Assembly (NCBI RefSeq): GCF_024166365.1
Contig: NC_064841.1
Span: 28,574,001 to 28,638,000, forward strand
Length of the DNA stretch: 64,000 nt
Source: Elephas maximus indicus
Taxonomy: Eukaryota; Chordata; Mammalia; Proboscidea; Elephantidae
Direction: 5' to 3'
The notes under the pieces were generated by a model. That model saw nothing but the letters and a program-made list of their open reading frames with translations, was not told where the DNA came from and did no database searches. The translations under genes and the position numbers were made by a program. Every line of letters starts with the position of its first letter. The stretch's first letter is position 1. Positions 1 through 11,722 of this stretch are shown piece by piece.

Positions 1-289
1 TTTCGATCAGATTATAGGAATATGAAGTGCAGGCATCTGTGCTACATTTTTGAACTCTCAGTGTTTAGCACGCGGTAGGTGGTACCGAATATCGACATTC
101 CACTGTAAATAAGCTTGCAGCTTTTCATATGTGCATATTTTTGAATGTCAAAGTTAAAAGCTTACAGAGACCATATCTTTAACTTACTTATTATCATCCC
201 ACTAAATCTATTAAAATGTTTTGTACACAATGCTGATTACATTTTTTTTAAGCACTTTGACTAAATTAGAAACTCATTGGGGCAGGACT

Positions 290-456
290 GGAGCCTTGGT
301 AGTGTAGTTGGTAAGGGTTCGGCAGCTAACCAAAAAGGTTGCAGTTTGAATCCACCAGCTGCTCCTTGGAAACCCTATGGGGCAGTTCTGCTCTGTCCTA
401 TAGAGTTGTTATGAGTCAGAACCAAATCGATGTCAGTGGGTTTGGTTTTTGGACTT
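290..456 (+). repeat. AfroSINE (tRNA-derived SINE)
   Basis: Head (ggagccttggtagtgtagtt), B-box-like segment (cagtttgaatccacc), then the ggggcagttctgctctgtcc body and a gtgggtttggtttttgg end. Nearly full length and several percent diverged from the family pattern. Confidence 0.85.
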
Positions 457-576
457 GGAGTAGGACTGGTGTCTACTTGACATGTGTGTCCCTTATAGTC
501 TCGGGTACTTGTTTTCTATAAGATCCATGATATGAAATAAAAATGCTTGTAAACTATTTCCTAGGTTCAGAAGTTA

Positions 577-1484
577 TTCAGCTATAATAGATAACAATTA
601 TCTTAGGTAAAGGGAAGGACAACACACAATACAGCACAACTGGACTAAACCAAAAGCTAAGAAGTTTCCTGAATACAGCCAAACACTTCGAGGGACAGAG
701 TAGCAGGGCGGGGGTCTGGGACCATGGTTTCCGGGGATATCTAGGTCAATTGGCATAACAAATTTTATTAAGAAAATGTTCTGCATCCCACTTTGGTACG
801 TGGTGTCTGGGGTCTTAAAAGCTAGTAAGTGGCCATCTGAGATGCATCAATTGGTCCTAACTTACCTGGAGCAAAGGAGAATGAAGAACACCAAAGACAA
901 GGAAAATATGAATCCAAGAGACAGACAGGGCCACATAAGCCAGAGACTCAATTAGCCTGAGACCAAAAGAACTAGATGGTGCCTGGCTACCACTACTGAC
1001 TGCCCTGGCAGGGAACATTACAGAGAATCCCTGAAGGAGCAGGAGAAAAATGGGGTACAGAACTCAAATTCTAGTAAAAATACCGGACTTAAAGGTCTGA
1101 CTGGGACTGTAGGGATCCCAGAAGACATGGCCTTTGGACTCTCTATTAGCCCAGAACTGAAACCATTTCCAAAGCCAGTTCTTCAAAGATTAGACTGGAC
1201 TATTTTTTAAGACATAAAGTGATAGTTGTGAAGAGTGTGCTTCTTAGCTCAAGTAGATACATGAGACTAAATGGGCAGCTCCTGTCTGGAAGCGAGGCGA
1301 GAAGGCAAAAAGGGACAGGAGCTGGTTGAATGGACACAGCAAATGCAGGGTGGAAAGGAGGAATGTGCTGTCACATTATAGGGAGAGGAACTAGGGTCAC
1401 ATAACAATGTGTATATAAATTTTTGTATGAGAAACTAACTTGAACTGTAAACTTTCACTTAAAGCACAATAAAAAAAAATTATC
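577..1484 (+). mobile_element. L1 3' end (afrotherian-type 3' UTR)
   Basis: Closely similar to 58490-59401, where the same sequence follows an L1 ORF2 end, so this is a 5'-truncated L1 insertion with only the 3' UTR. It ends agcacaataaa plus an A-run. A short motif, ttattcag upstream and ttatccag downstream, may be the degraded target-site duplication. Confidence 0.85.
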
Positions 1485-1509
1485 CAGAAAATATTTGTAT
1501 TATTATACA

Positions 1510-1656
1510 CATATGGCACAGTGGTTAAGAGCTTGGCTGTTCGAATCCACCAGCTCCTCCTTGAAAACACTGTGGGGCAGTTCTACTCTGTCGTATAGGG
1601 TTGGTATGAGTTGGAATCCACTCGACAGCAATGGGTTTGGCTTTTTGTTTAGTGTT
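1510..1656 (+). repeat. AfroSINE with internal deletion
   Basis: Head gcacagtggttaagagcttggctg runs straight into ttcgaatccacc. The usual ctaaccaaaaggtcggcag part between the A- and B-boxes is missing (about 20 bases). The body and the actcgacagcaatgggtttgg end are present. Confidence 0.85.
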
Positions 1657-4600
1657 AAGCAACAGGTGAATATGAGGGCATATATGCACACACAGTGTAT
1701 TAGAATTATGTCTAAACAGTTTGTTGTGGGTCTGGATATGCTATGAAAGAAGTTGCAAATAATAACCACATCAGACAATTTTTGACATAACTCACTAATC
1801 CTTAAGTAGATCTCGGTCTTGTCTTTCAGGTACTGCCATTTATAAAATTGTTCTGACTATATTTGTTTATGTGTTGTTTTTCGTGATATCTGAAGAGGAC
1901 CAGGACGATGACTCTCTGTGAGGGGGTGGAGTTGAAAACTGGTGCTAGAATTCACTGTCATAAAATCAGAGATGATTAGAGCTAGACAAGGCTAGATGAC
2001 TAGTGGGTTTAGTTCTCTTTTTCTTCAGATGAGAAAACTGAGCTCAAGTTCGAACTCTTGCCTTAGCACTCCAAAATGCTCACTGTTTCGGAGCTTAAAA
2101 TCAAAAAGGAGGCCTCATGGACTAAAGGAAACACAAAATTTATTGGCTATTTTTCCACAGAGGGATTCCTGAACACACCTGTTGGATCATTGTCAAAGCT
2201 CAGTGAGTGCACACGTATTTATACCACAAATGACATTACCCATCCATCTTGGAAACCATAGTGCTCACCCCCACGGGTTCTCAGCAATTGCTAAAGTGTC
2301 CACTTATTTCATTGAACACTGTATGTCTTGGATCCTTGACCTTTAAGGCTCCCTGGTGCCAGAATGTCTGCAGCTGTAAGATCAAAGACCCTCAGGGGAA
2401 AAATCCATTCTTAACTGAGATGGAGATGGGGTGAGTTGTTAGGAACTCCAGCTATAGGCCCCGGAACTCTTGTCCATCTGGAAAATGCCAGAGCTGTATC
2501 CCAAATATAAACATCAAGCCCTAAAATCTAAACAGAGCACAAGTCAAGTACAGAACTGATACCAGTGCTTGGATCTCCTGCCTGCCAACCTGGGGCCACA
2601 TTTCATTACAGCCCATCTGCCTTCCCAACAGACTTGACAGGCCTGGCACATAGTACGTGCTCAATAAATATCTGTGAACTGGATGAATGAATGAGGTGGT
2701 ATATAATGAAAAAAAATGAATCTGACAGAATTATTATGATAAGAGCAAAAGATCAAGTGAGAAGTAAAAATAAAAAGAAGGGGGTTAGACAAATTTTAAG
2801 TATAAGTCCTGGAATTGAATCTAAATTCAGTTTTCAGCTTCCTGGCAGGTGAGGCAAAAAAGGCAATATGATGTACTTCACCTAGTTTTCGCAGTATAAG
2901 AGAACACAGCTTTCCCAAGCATCACGTTTCCTTATTTTCTAGCTTGGGAAGAAATGATCTCTGCCGGATATCTCTCTACTACACCAAAGTGTCGTTTTTG
3001 CCTTGAGGATACCTGAAGATACTTCCTTGGTTTGCAGCCAAAATGACTATTTACAACAGTTCTTTAGTCCCCCTCCCCGAAAGTGGCTGCCCAGAGTCTC
3101 TGCTCAAAGAGAATAACTCCATCCTGGTTACCATCCCCTGGCTGCCTGCAAGTGCCGTTTTGTTCACAATCCTCCGCCAGGACCCACTGTTTGAAGCCGA
3201 ACCTCAGAGCATTCTTAAAATATTTCCTAAGCTCTCTCCAGTTTCAGATGCCTTTCCGCAGCTAGTCTTACAAAGCTAGATGCTAGGGTTTTTTTTTTTT
3301 TTTTTTTTTTACTATACTTAGCATGGCTTATAATCCTTGGCCATGTTATCTCAGGCGCCCCTTTCAGAATCCCTTAACAAATAAAGTAACTCGAGTAGAA
3401 TAAAATCCTTGTTGATGAATTGAGCCAAAGTTTGCAGTGCGCTCAGCCCCATCCTGCTTTCCAGCTCTCTGCTCTGGCTCCCAGCTGCCCAGTCTGTCGG
3501 TTGCATGCAGGCATTCTCTGCACTCTAGAGCCAAGCTCCATATTTTTCCTCCTGTTGTTCTCTCCCTCCGTAACAGTGTCTTTCTCCCTACCTGCAGTCA
3601 TAATTCAACTTTGAGCTTATCTTCCTCATGAAATTTACCTAACAAAGCAAGTGACGGTTTGAGCTCTGTCAATCCCTTTTTAATACTGGTATATATGTTT
3701 TTGTTTAGCCCAAGAATTTTAGAACAAAAAGGGACCTTACGAATAATTTTGGCTAACTCATTTTGTAGAGCGGAAAACAGACCCAAAGAGATGAAATGAT
3801 TTTGCTTTTCAGTCCTTAGCCTGATAAGTATTTCACAATTCAAACTTCTCTTTGTTGTTTAATTTTCTGTATCAACTCTATTTTGCGGACTCCAGAATTT
3901 CATTTCTCAGTTTAATGCACCTTGTCCCCTGGCTGGCACTGCACATATTCTTTATTGATAATGAATTAATGAGCGAAGCGAAATAACATTATTAGCATTT
4001 GTTTGTACTCTACTTCAACCCAAAAAGGAATGATGAGTTAATAAGTAAATTAGAGTCATTTCAAAGTAAAAATAAATTACAGAAAACATTCTGGTCATTT
4101 GGTGATTTTAAGGCAGAACTGATAACAGATGAGTTTTATTGTTAATTATTATTGATAAGTCTTATGACTAACATACAAATTACAAATACCTTTCTTCACC
4201 TACCAATTCTGACAATTCTTTATACTGGTAAATTTCTTTTTTAATACTGTGATTTTAAAAACTACCACGAAGTACCCACCCACATGGGCAATGAGGGTCT
4301 TGTTTTATAAGAAGGTTTAGGGAATAGAAAACCAATTCAGTCTTTGTGAGAAGCTTCTACAAACAGGAGATGTGAGAAGCATTCAGGACAAAGAAGGGGT
4401 CATCTCTAAAAAATACAGGAAGCTTTGATCTTTCTCCTTGGCTAGAGGAAGGTGAAAGGGTAGAGTCTTAAACAAGTCTGAGCTGTGTATTTAAGTTAAA
4501 TGGCACTTACAACAAGTATGAGCAAGCAGGAGGATTACTCATCTGGCAAAAAATACGGGCCCTGGATTTTGTGACTATACAAATATAAAAAAAAATATAT

Positions 4601-5096
4601 ACCAAGTGTAAAATAAATTCCTTTTTTTTCCTCGTAGGTTTAACCAAAGGAAATAAATAATGGATCCTTAAACGGGAGAGAATGACTAGCATAAGAGCAT
4701 AAATTTGGCAGATAAATAATTTTGGAGTTTTAAAATTCCTGCTTATAATTCGAAGTTCTATATTTCTTTCTATGTTTGTTACTCTTCTTAACCTTGTAAC
4801 TACTGATTCTTTTGACAGACCTTGGAAATAATGACTCATTTACGAAGGCTCACAACATTTAAAAGAACCCTCACAGGATAACAAAGGAAAGGAGTGACAA
4901 CTATGCAGTGTTTTGACTCATTTTGGGGGTGATGTATAAGCCCTTCAGAAATGTGCTGATTTCTCCAGAGACAGTATATTTTTCGCCTCAAGGTCCATCC
5001 AGTTACTGTAGAATGATTTTTTAGAAGCACTTCTGATTGTGAGTTCTGTGCTAACAGTGTCAGGAAGCAACCTTAACAACTATTTACTCAACTGCC
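1657..5096. other. Mostly unique intergenic sequence
   Basis: No gene supported. An L2-like 3' end (cctggcacatagtacgtgctcaataaat) lies near 2640-2695, and a T-run at about 3291-3310. The rest is AT-rich sequence I cannot assign; the open frames here have no recognisable product. Confidence 0.6.
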
Positions 5097-5318
5097 GTAA
5101 AACCAGTAAACCTGTTGCCATCACGTCGATCTGAGACTCGTGGAGACCCTGTGTGTGTCAGAGTAGAACTGTGCTCCGTAGGGGTTTCAGTGGCTGATTT
5201 CAATGCTGATTGAATGGTAGATCACCAAGCCTTTCTTCTGAGATGCCTACCAGTGGACTTGAACCTCCAACCTTTCGGTTAGCAGCCAAATGCGTTAACT
5301 GTTTACACCCTGGGAAAC
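5097..5318 (-). repeat. AfroSINE, older subfamily
   Basis: Minus-strand copy: begins (plus view) aaacctgttgccatcacgtc and ends with caacctttcggttagcagcc and ttaactgtttacaccctgg. It has the longer middle region with cttctgagatgcctacc, marking a subfamily longer than the 165-base type. Confidence 0.8.
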
Positions 5319-6412
5319 CTAGAACATTATCTAAAAACATTGCTTCAAATGTATAAATCCATCATAGATACAAGGATTTTACATTTTTGAAGTCATAACT
5401 GATTATTTCGTAATAGAAGCTTCTCACCCCTGCTCCTTCTCCTTCACTTCAGTAAAAGCAACTTATTATTACTTCTGTTTTGAAACAGACAAAAAAAAAA
5501 TTAAGGAGCTATTCTCATCTGTCAAATCTGCAGTTACTGTGTGGTGGATTGTGCTAACTCCCAGGAGGATCTAAGCAGAGAGGCAAGTGGAAGAAAAATG
5601 ACAGAAGGTTCTATGAGCTGACATCTCAGTCCATGGTGCTTATGCAACAGATCTGGAAGAGAAATGGTAAAAGCGAATCCAGACCTAGTCCCGGTCAGTG
5701 CTAGCCAGGCACCTAGCCGCTGGAACACAAGGCAGAAGCCCAGTTATCTGAACCTGAGTCACAAGGGCAGAAGTGAAGGGAAAAGCAGAGTGATAAGATG
5801 TGTTGGCCTGAGCCATTAACTTCCTCTTGTTTTGAATCAAGTGGGTAAATCTGTCTTAAAGGCTGAGGCAGGGCTGTCTGCATGTGGAGTCCAGAGCAGG
5901 GTCTACCATGTGGGGGCCAGTAGTGCCACTAGTGTGTGTAGTTTGCCCACAAAAGCTCCTGGCCAGGCCAAAACCTAGCCTAAGACCCCTACTCACTAAG
6001 CCATGTGGCCAGACAGCCTGTGTTACCACATTGACAGCGCCTTTTTGTCAATCCCAAGAGGCTCCCTACGTGCTGGAGACAATCCTGACAGGAGGCTCAT
6101 TTGGCCCAGGACTCACATTCAGGCAAGTTCTTAAACGTACACTTCTGGAGTTACCCTCAAAGATGTTATACCTCCAGGCATAGAGACATTGGAATCAGAA
6201 GACTGCTTCATCATCCACCTGAAATGTCCTGTGACGTTTGTGTGAGTCAGAAAACAGCAGATGCAGCCCTGCACCAGGGAGTGTGGTTTGGAAATCAGAG
6301 AGTAAGATGGATTTTAACCCCTAGCTTCCCCTTGGCCAACCTGCATGATCATACCTGGTGGCTCCGTCTATGCATCACTTTAAAAAATAAATCTGGAAAC
6401 TATTTTATAAAT
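5319..6412. other. Unique intergenic sequence
   Basis: No repeat recognised with confidence and no gene. Two overlapping plus-strand open frames of about 100 codons (5884-6183 and 6101-6433) have no recognisable motif, and the second runs into the SINE that follows. Confidence 0.5.
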
Positions 6413-6626
6413 GGAGCCACTGGGCAGTATTAATGGTTAACATGCTTGGCTGCTAACCAAAAGGTTGGATGTTCGAGTCCACCCAGTGGTGCATTGAAAG
6501 AAAGGCCTAGAGAACTACTTCCAAAAAATCAGCTGTCGAAAACCCTATGGAGCACAGTTCTAGTCTGACATGCATGGGGGCGCCATGAATCAGAGTTGAC
6601 TTGATGGCAACTGGTAGTAGTGTTTT
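6413..6626 (+). repeat. AfroSINE, long subfamily
   Basis: Head ...taatggttaacatgcttggctgctaacc, B-box ggatgttcgagtccaccc, middle gaaagaaaggcctagagaac, end gacttgatggcaactgg. This is the gaagaaaggcctgg subfamily also seen at 20191 and 49186. Confidence 0.85.
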
Positions 6627-8243
6627 GTAAATGGCAAAATTCTATTACATGAAATTTTTTTGTTTTAAAGGGTGAAGTGCTTTAGCAATTAAAATATCCC
6701 ACAATTTTTGTGATGAATTTTAGCATATCTTCACTTTAAATATATCAGGACTATCAAAATATGGAAGTGGCCTAAGCCTCTCACTCTTGGCCTCTGAGAA
6801 GATGCAGCCAAGGAACAGGAGAGAGGGAAGCAGGAAGTAAAGCTAGGCAGCCCGATTCGTTCCCTGCAAACACTGAGGCTGGCTGAGGCTGTCCATCATC
6901 TCCAATATTTTTCCGGCAGAAAACATCATTGCTTCATTGCATTGCAAGAAAATGATGTCATAGTATGTGGCCCTGACTCCATTTCCTGACTTTTAACCTG
7001 AGTCTCGTAACCTTTTTCAGCAATATGGCACCCAGAGAAAATGAAACACATTGAAATGTAAAGGCCAGCGTGTTTCATAAAGACCTTTGAGGCCCCAGGG
7101 TGGGGTGAACTTCTGCCTATACATTAATGATCAAAATACGGTCTTGTTTGGGTATCACATCCCGGATATGGTGTGGACCCAGCACCTAGAAGAGTAAATG
7201 GAAAGGAAAGTCTTTCGGATGTGTCTGTAATTTCTTGGCAGGGACCCTTTCTTTTCCTATATGGATTGGGTTTAAGCGGTAGTGACAAGGTTAAATTTAA
7301 TTAGGATGCTTTGCTTAGTTTTTGTTGTGGTGGTGGTTGTTGTTGTTAAACTCTGTGTAAAAATGAAGAATGGTCCTCGAATTGATTATTTTAAAGTCTT
7401 ACGTACTGCATTTTGTGTTGCTGTCTCTTAGGATTGGTTACAACTCCAGCCTAATGACATTATTAAGCTATTTCCTGGAATGTCAAGGGCTGAAATTGCC
7501 CTGTCAAGAGCAACTCTGTTCTTTCAGGGGTTTCAGAGAGCCAGGGCTCGGGTTGCATTCTTGCTCTGTTATTGTAAGTTTTTCCCTGGCAGGAAACCAC
7601 TGGGTCTTAGATAATTTGCATATGTCCAATGAGAGTGACCTAGTGTTCTATGGAGGTTTTCAAGATTATATGACAACACCGTGGAAGAATCTCGTGTGGG
7701 GAAAGAGGATTTTCCCCCTTTTCCTAAGCCCCATTTTAAATAGTTTCCTTCCCACAAGCTGATGTGTCCATATTCAAAGTGTTATAAGTAACCCAGCCCA
7801 TTTTCCTGCCTTGGCCTCTGTCACTAGGCCAGTAATACCAACAGCCATGCAAAACTGGAACAGGCTGTCGTAGAGATGCCTTCTGATCTGTAAAGCCGAC
7901 TTCTTTAGGCGTGTGAGGGCGTTATTAATGTGGCTCTTCCAGGCAAGGGCGTTAGCCAAATGTCTGCTCATTTCTTTGTGATGGCAAGGGCAATAAATTT
8001 AATGTATTTCTTGATACCCAAATATAATTTTTAACAGGTTACTCACATGGGATTCCACTTAACCTAAGGCATTTGGTGTTGGACTACATTACTTGGCACC
8101 ATAAGAGATTTTTTAAAAAATTATGTATCAGTTTGGGAACCTCAGAATTGTGCATATTTTTGCTGATAGCCTGTTGTTAAGGTTCTGGAAAGCAACTATT
8201 GAACTTTGCTAGTTCTACAGTTGGTCCATAGCAGACTGGTGCT
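6627..8243. other. Unique intergenic sequence
   Basis: No gene or confidently named repeat. The longest open frame (7370-7762, plus, 130 codons) has no recognisable domain and is overlapped by an equally plausible antisense frame, so I treat it as chance. Confidence 0.5.
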
Positions 8244-8996
8244 TCAAGTTTTTTTTTTTTAATTGTTCTTTAGATGAAGGCTTATAGAACAAACTAGCTT
8301 CTCATTAAACAGTACACATATTGTTTTATGACATTGATTAACAACCCCACAACATGTCCGCACTTTCCCTTCTCGACCCTGGGTTCCCTGTCACCATCTT
8401 TCCTGTCCCTTCCTGCCTTCTAGTCCTCGCCCCTGGGCTGGTGTGCCCCTTTAGTCTCGTTTTGTTTTATGGGCCTCTCAAACATTTGGCTGAAGGGTGA
8501 ACCTCAGAAGTGACTTCATTAGTGAGCTAAAAGGGTGTCCAGAGGCCATACTCTCAGGGTTTCTCCAGTCTCTGTCAGGCTGGTAAGCCTGGTCTTTTTT
8601 TGTGAGTTAGAGTTTTGGTCTACATTTTTCTCCAGGTCTGGCCGGTACCCTCTGTGTGATCCCTGTCAGAGCGGTTAGTGGTGGTAGCTGAGCACCATCT
8701 AGTTGTACTGGACTTAGTCTGGTGTTGGTGGTGGTAGTTGTGGTCCATTAGTCCTTTGGACTAATCTTTCCCTTTTGCCTTTAGTTTTCTTCATTCTCCC
8801 TTGCTCCCAAAGGGGTGAGACCAGTAGAGTATCTTAGATGGCCACTTATAGGCTTTAATACCCCAGATGCTACTCACCAAAGTAGAATGTAGAACATTTT
8901 CTTTATAAACTATGTTATGCCAATTGAGCTAGATGTTCCCCAAGACCATGGTCCCCACAGCCCTCAGCCCAGTAATTCAGATCCTCAGGGTGGAGC
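8244..8996 (-). mobile_element. L1 3' end (afrotherian-type 3' UTR)
   Basis: Minus-strand copy of the L1 3' UTR seen at 577-1484 and 58490-59401. It starts with a T-run at about 8250-8261 and runs to ccacagccctcagcccag. The block tttccctgtcccttcctgcc matches the copies at 46.9 and 61.3 kb. Confidence 0.85.
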
Positions 8997-9002
8997 TCCA
9001 AC

Positions 9003-9188
9003 TCTTGGTAAAATTCCCAACATAGATTCTGACTCATGATGATCTCATGAGCTGTGCTCCATAGGGTTTTCAATAGCTGATTTTTTGGAAGTAGATTCCC
9101 AGGCCTTTCTTTCCAGGCACCTATGGGTAGACTCAAACCTCCAATCTTTCAGTTAGCAGTTGAGCACTTTAAGCATTGCACTACCTAA
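9003..9188 (-). repeat. AfroSINE
   Basis: Minus-strand copy with gattctgactcatgatgatc, ccatagggttttcaatagctg and tttcagttagcagttgagc. It abuts the L1 3' end to its left. Confidence 0.8.
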
Positions 9189-9209
9189 AGCCAACAAACA
9201 AACAAAACA

Positions 9210-9412
9210 AAACCAGTTACCACCGAGCTGATTCTGACTCATGGCAACCCCATGTGTTGTGGAGTAAAACTGTACTCAGCAAGGCTTTCAAGGCTGGAAC
9301 TTCTCAGAAGCAGATTGCCAGGCACTCTTTCAAGGTGCATCTGGGTAGAGTCAAACCTCCAACCTTTTGGTTAGTAGTCAAGTGCTTAATCATTTACACC
9401 ACCAGGGACTCC
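9210..9412 (-). repeat. AfroSINE
   Basis: Second minus-strand copy directly after the previous one, from aaaccagttaccaccgagct to caccaccagggactcc. A short (CA)n/(TA)n tract follows at about 9427-9490. Confidence 0.85.
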
Positions 9413-9931
9413 TTATACCACCAGACACACACACACATTCTCTCTCTATAAACATGTATGTTTATAATATATATATTACATATATATGTAATAAATAAAT
9501 AAACAAAATATAGGTAGATAAAGGAATAACCAAGGTGCCCAATACTGGGTAGCAATGCTCAAATAATATTAAAATTAATTCAGACAATATACAAATACAG
9601 TTGAAGTCCCTGCTTGTTTAGTCACTAGATATCTTATTGCTCCATTAAGTGACAGATACTGTGTTGATTGAAGAGTCCGGGTTTGGGAGGCACCTACAGG
9701 ACTTCCTGACACCAACAATTGAGTTGTATGTCCTTAAGCAAGACACCTAATCCCTCCGAATATCAGATTTTTCATCTGTAAAATGAAGATATTTAATGCT
9801 GTTACATCTAAAAATTTTTACTCTATACTTGTCCATTGTCAAAGGAAGCTCTCTGTAGACTGATATTCAAAGACATTAGATAAATAAGCAATGAATGAAT
9901 CCATAACCCAGAGACCATTTTTGAGTTCTTA
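9413..9931. other. AT-rich tract and unique sequence
   Basis: ACAC and TATA microsatellite-like sequence at about 9425-9500, then unclassified DNA. Near 9730-9800 a weak MIR-like segment (aagacacctaatccctc...cagatttttcatctgtaaaatg) is visible. Confidence 0.5.
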
Positions 9932-10130
9932 AAGGAGCCCTGGTGGTGCAGTGGTTAAGTGCTCGGCTGTCAACCAAAGGTCAGTAGTTCAAACCCACTA
10001 GTTATTCCATGCGAGAATGATGTTACTGTCTGCTTCTGTAAAGATTACAACCTTGGAAACCTTATGGGGTAGCTCTATTCTGTCCTATACGGTCACTGTG
10101 AGTCAGAATGGACTTGACAGCAACTTTTTT
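9932..10130 (+). repeat. AfroSINE
   Basis: Head ggagccctggtggtgcagtg, A-box tggttaagtgctcgg, middle tctgcttctgtaaagattac, ending in a T-run and G-run (tttttttttggggggggggt). Confidence 0.85.
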
Positions 10131-10184
10131 TTTTGGGGGGGGGGTAAAGTGTATTAGACTTTATGCCAGGTGCTGTACCTGTGT

Positions 10185-10303
10185 TAACCCATTGCCATTG
10201 AGTTGATTCTGACTCACAGTGACCCTATAGGACTTCCAAGGAGCAGCTGGTGGAATTGAACAGCTGACCTTTTGGTTAGCAGCTGGGCTTTTAGCCACTA
10301 AAT
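10185..10303 (-). repeat. AfroSINE (short, truncated)
   Basis: Minus-strand copy, cccattgccattgagttgat through gaccttttggttagcagctg. The segment containing cagagtagaactgccccat has been deleted. Confidence 0.8.
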
Positions 10304-10465
10304 TGAATTCTTTCAGCAAGTCTGTGAATTAGCTACTCCCCATCAGCTCCATTTAATCAGAGAGAAAACTGAGGCCGAGAGATGATTCTTCGCAGATAAG
10401 TGGTAGGGCTGAAATCAAAATCCAGGTGTTTCTCCACTCAAAGCCCCATCTTCTTTCTGCCCTAG

Positions 10466-10602
10466 TTTGCATCAGAATCATCTGGAGGAGAACTTCCTAA
10501 AAGAAATTACTGGAACCAAACCCCAGAGTGTCCCATTCTTACAAGTTCCCACATGATGCCTGGACTGCTGTCTGGGAACCACATTTTGAGAACCACTAGG
10601 CC
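10466..10602 (+). mobile_element. hAT (MER5A-like) element
   Basis: The text gcatcagaatcatctggagg ... ccccagagtgtcccattctta ... gggaaccacattttgagaac matches the recalled MER5A consensus, a non-autonomous hAT-Charlie transposon common to mammals. Confidence 0.7.
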
Positions 10603-10772
10603 ATGCTATTAGGAGCTGCAGACAGAGGACCAAGATACAGAGGATATAAGAAGCATATCTCTGACCTCCTAAATTTAAAGCCACTCAGCAACTGGATGAG
10701 GTTGCCTCATGAGATGACTGAACTGTTAAGGGCAAAGATTTCGGGTCATTTGGTGAGAAGTTGACCTAAAGG

Positions 10773-11389
10773 CTCTATTTCACCCAGAGCAGCAGAGGTA
10801 GAAGACCCAGGAGTTGGAGAAGGAAATAGCCTGCAGGTCTAATTGCCTCCGTAAACTACTGCTTCCTTAGCCATGAGACTTGAAGAACTAGATGGCGCTC
10901 AGCTACCGTTCTTGAACTTTTTGATCAAGGAATCAGAAAATGAATGCTGATCAAAAGGGGAAAGATGAGGAACAGAATTTCAATTTCTTACAGAATCCAG
11001 ACTTACTGAACCTATTGAGACTGGAGAAACCTCCAAATCTATTGCCCTGAGAAAACCTTCAAACCATGAACCAAAATTATCCCCTGAAACCATCTTTAAA
11101 CAACTGTTTAGCTAAATTAGTAAAGAATGTTTGACATGAACATTGCACCCTTTTAAAGAATAATTTATAGGAGACAAATTGTCAACAGTAACTCTAAAGC
11201 ACAGATGAGAAGTTTAGGGTATAATGAGTCTAATCCAATAGTGGTGAAACAATATGGGTAGAGGTGACGAGAATGGTGATAAAACATGAAGAATGTAACC
11301 AATGTTATTGAGTTGTACATGTAGAAGTTGGTGAGTGGGTGTATGTCATGCTGTGGATATTTTCATCAAAATTAAAGTTAAAAAAAAAA
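10773..11389 (+). mobile_element. 5'-truncated L1 3' end with clear target-site duplication
   Basis: An older relative of the L1 3' UTR, containing gaagaactagatggcgctcagctacc and ending attaaagtt plus an A-run. It is flanked by aagttgacctaaagg at 10758-10772 and agttgacctaaaggg at about 11390-11404, a near-perfect 14-15 base target-site duplication that fixes both ends. Confidence 0.85.
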
Positions 11390-11551
11390 AAGTTGACCTA
11401 AAGGGCCTCTAAAGTCCCGTCTAACTATTAAGCTGTTTGTTATGAGTGCTAAAGACCAGATACATAGAGGCCAGGAGAGAGGTTCACAATCCTGTCGCCC
11501 AAGCCCCTTCTCATTATGGCAGCAAATCAGTGTTGGAAGATTTAGAGTCAC

Positions 11552-11722
11552 TTTGGAAACCCTGGTGGCATAGTGGTTAAGTGCTACGGCTGCTAACCAA
11601 AAGGTTGGCAGTTCAAATCCACCAAGTACTCCTCGGAAACCCTATGGGGCAGTTCTACACTGTCCTATAAGGGCGACTATGAGTCGAAATCAACTCGATG
11701 GCAATGGGTTTGGTTTTGGGTT
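11552..11722 (+). repeat. AfroSINE
   Basis: Nearly intact 165-base subfamily copy: tggaaaccctggtggcatag, ggttggcagttcaaatccac, ggggcagttctacactgtcc, actcgatggcaatgggtttgg. Confidence 0.9.

Noticed and set aside
10610-10630. Candidate last exon of TMEM212 (ctgcag acceptor-like site)
   Set aside because: The frame after it reads into a MER5A-like transposon and does not resemble the expected C-terminus.
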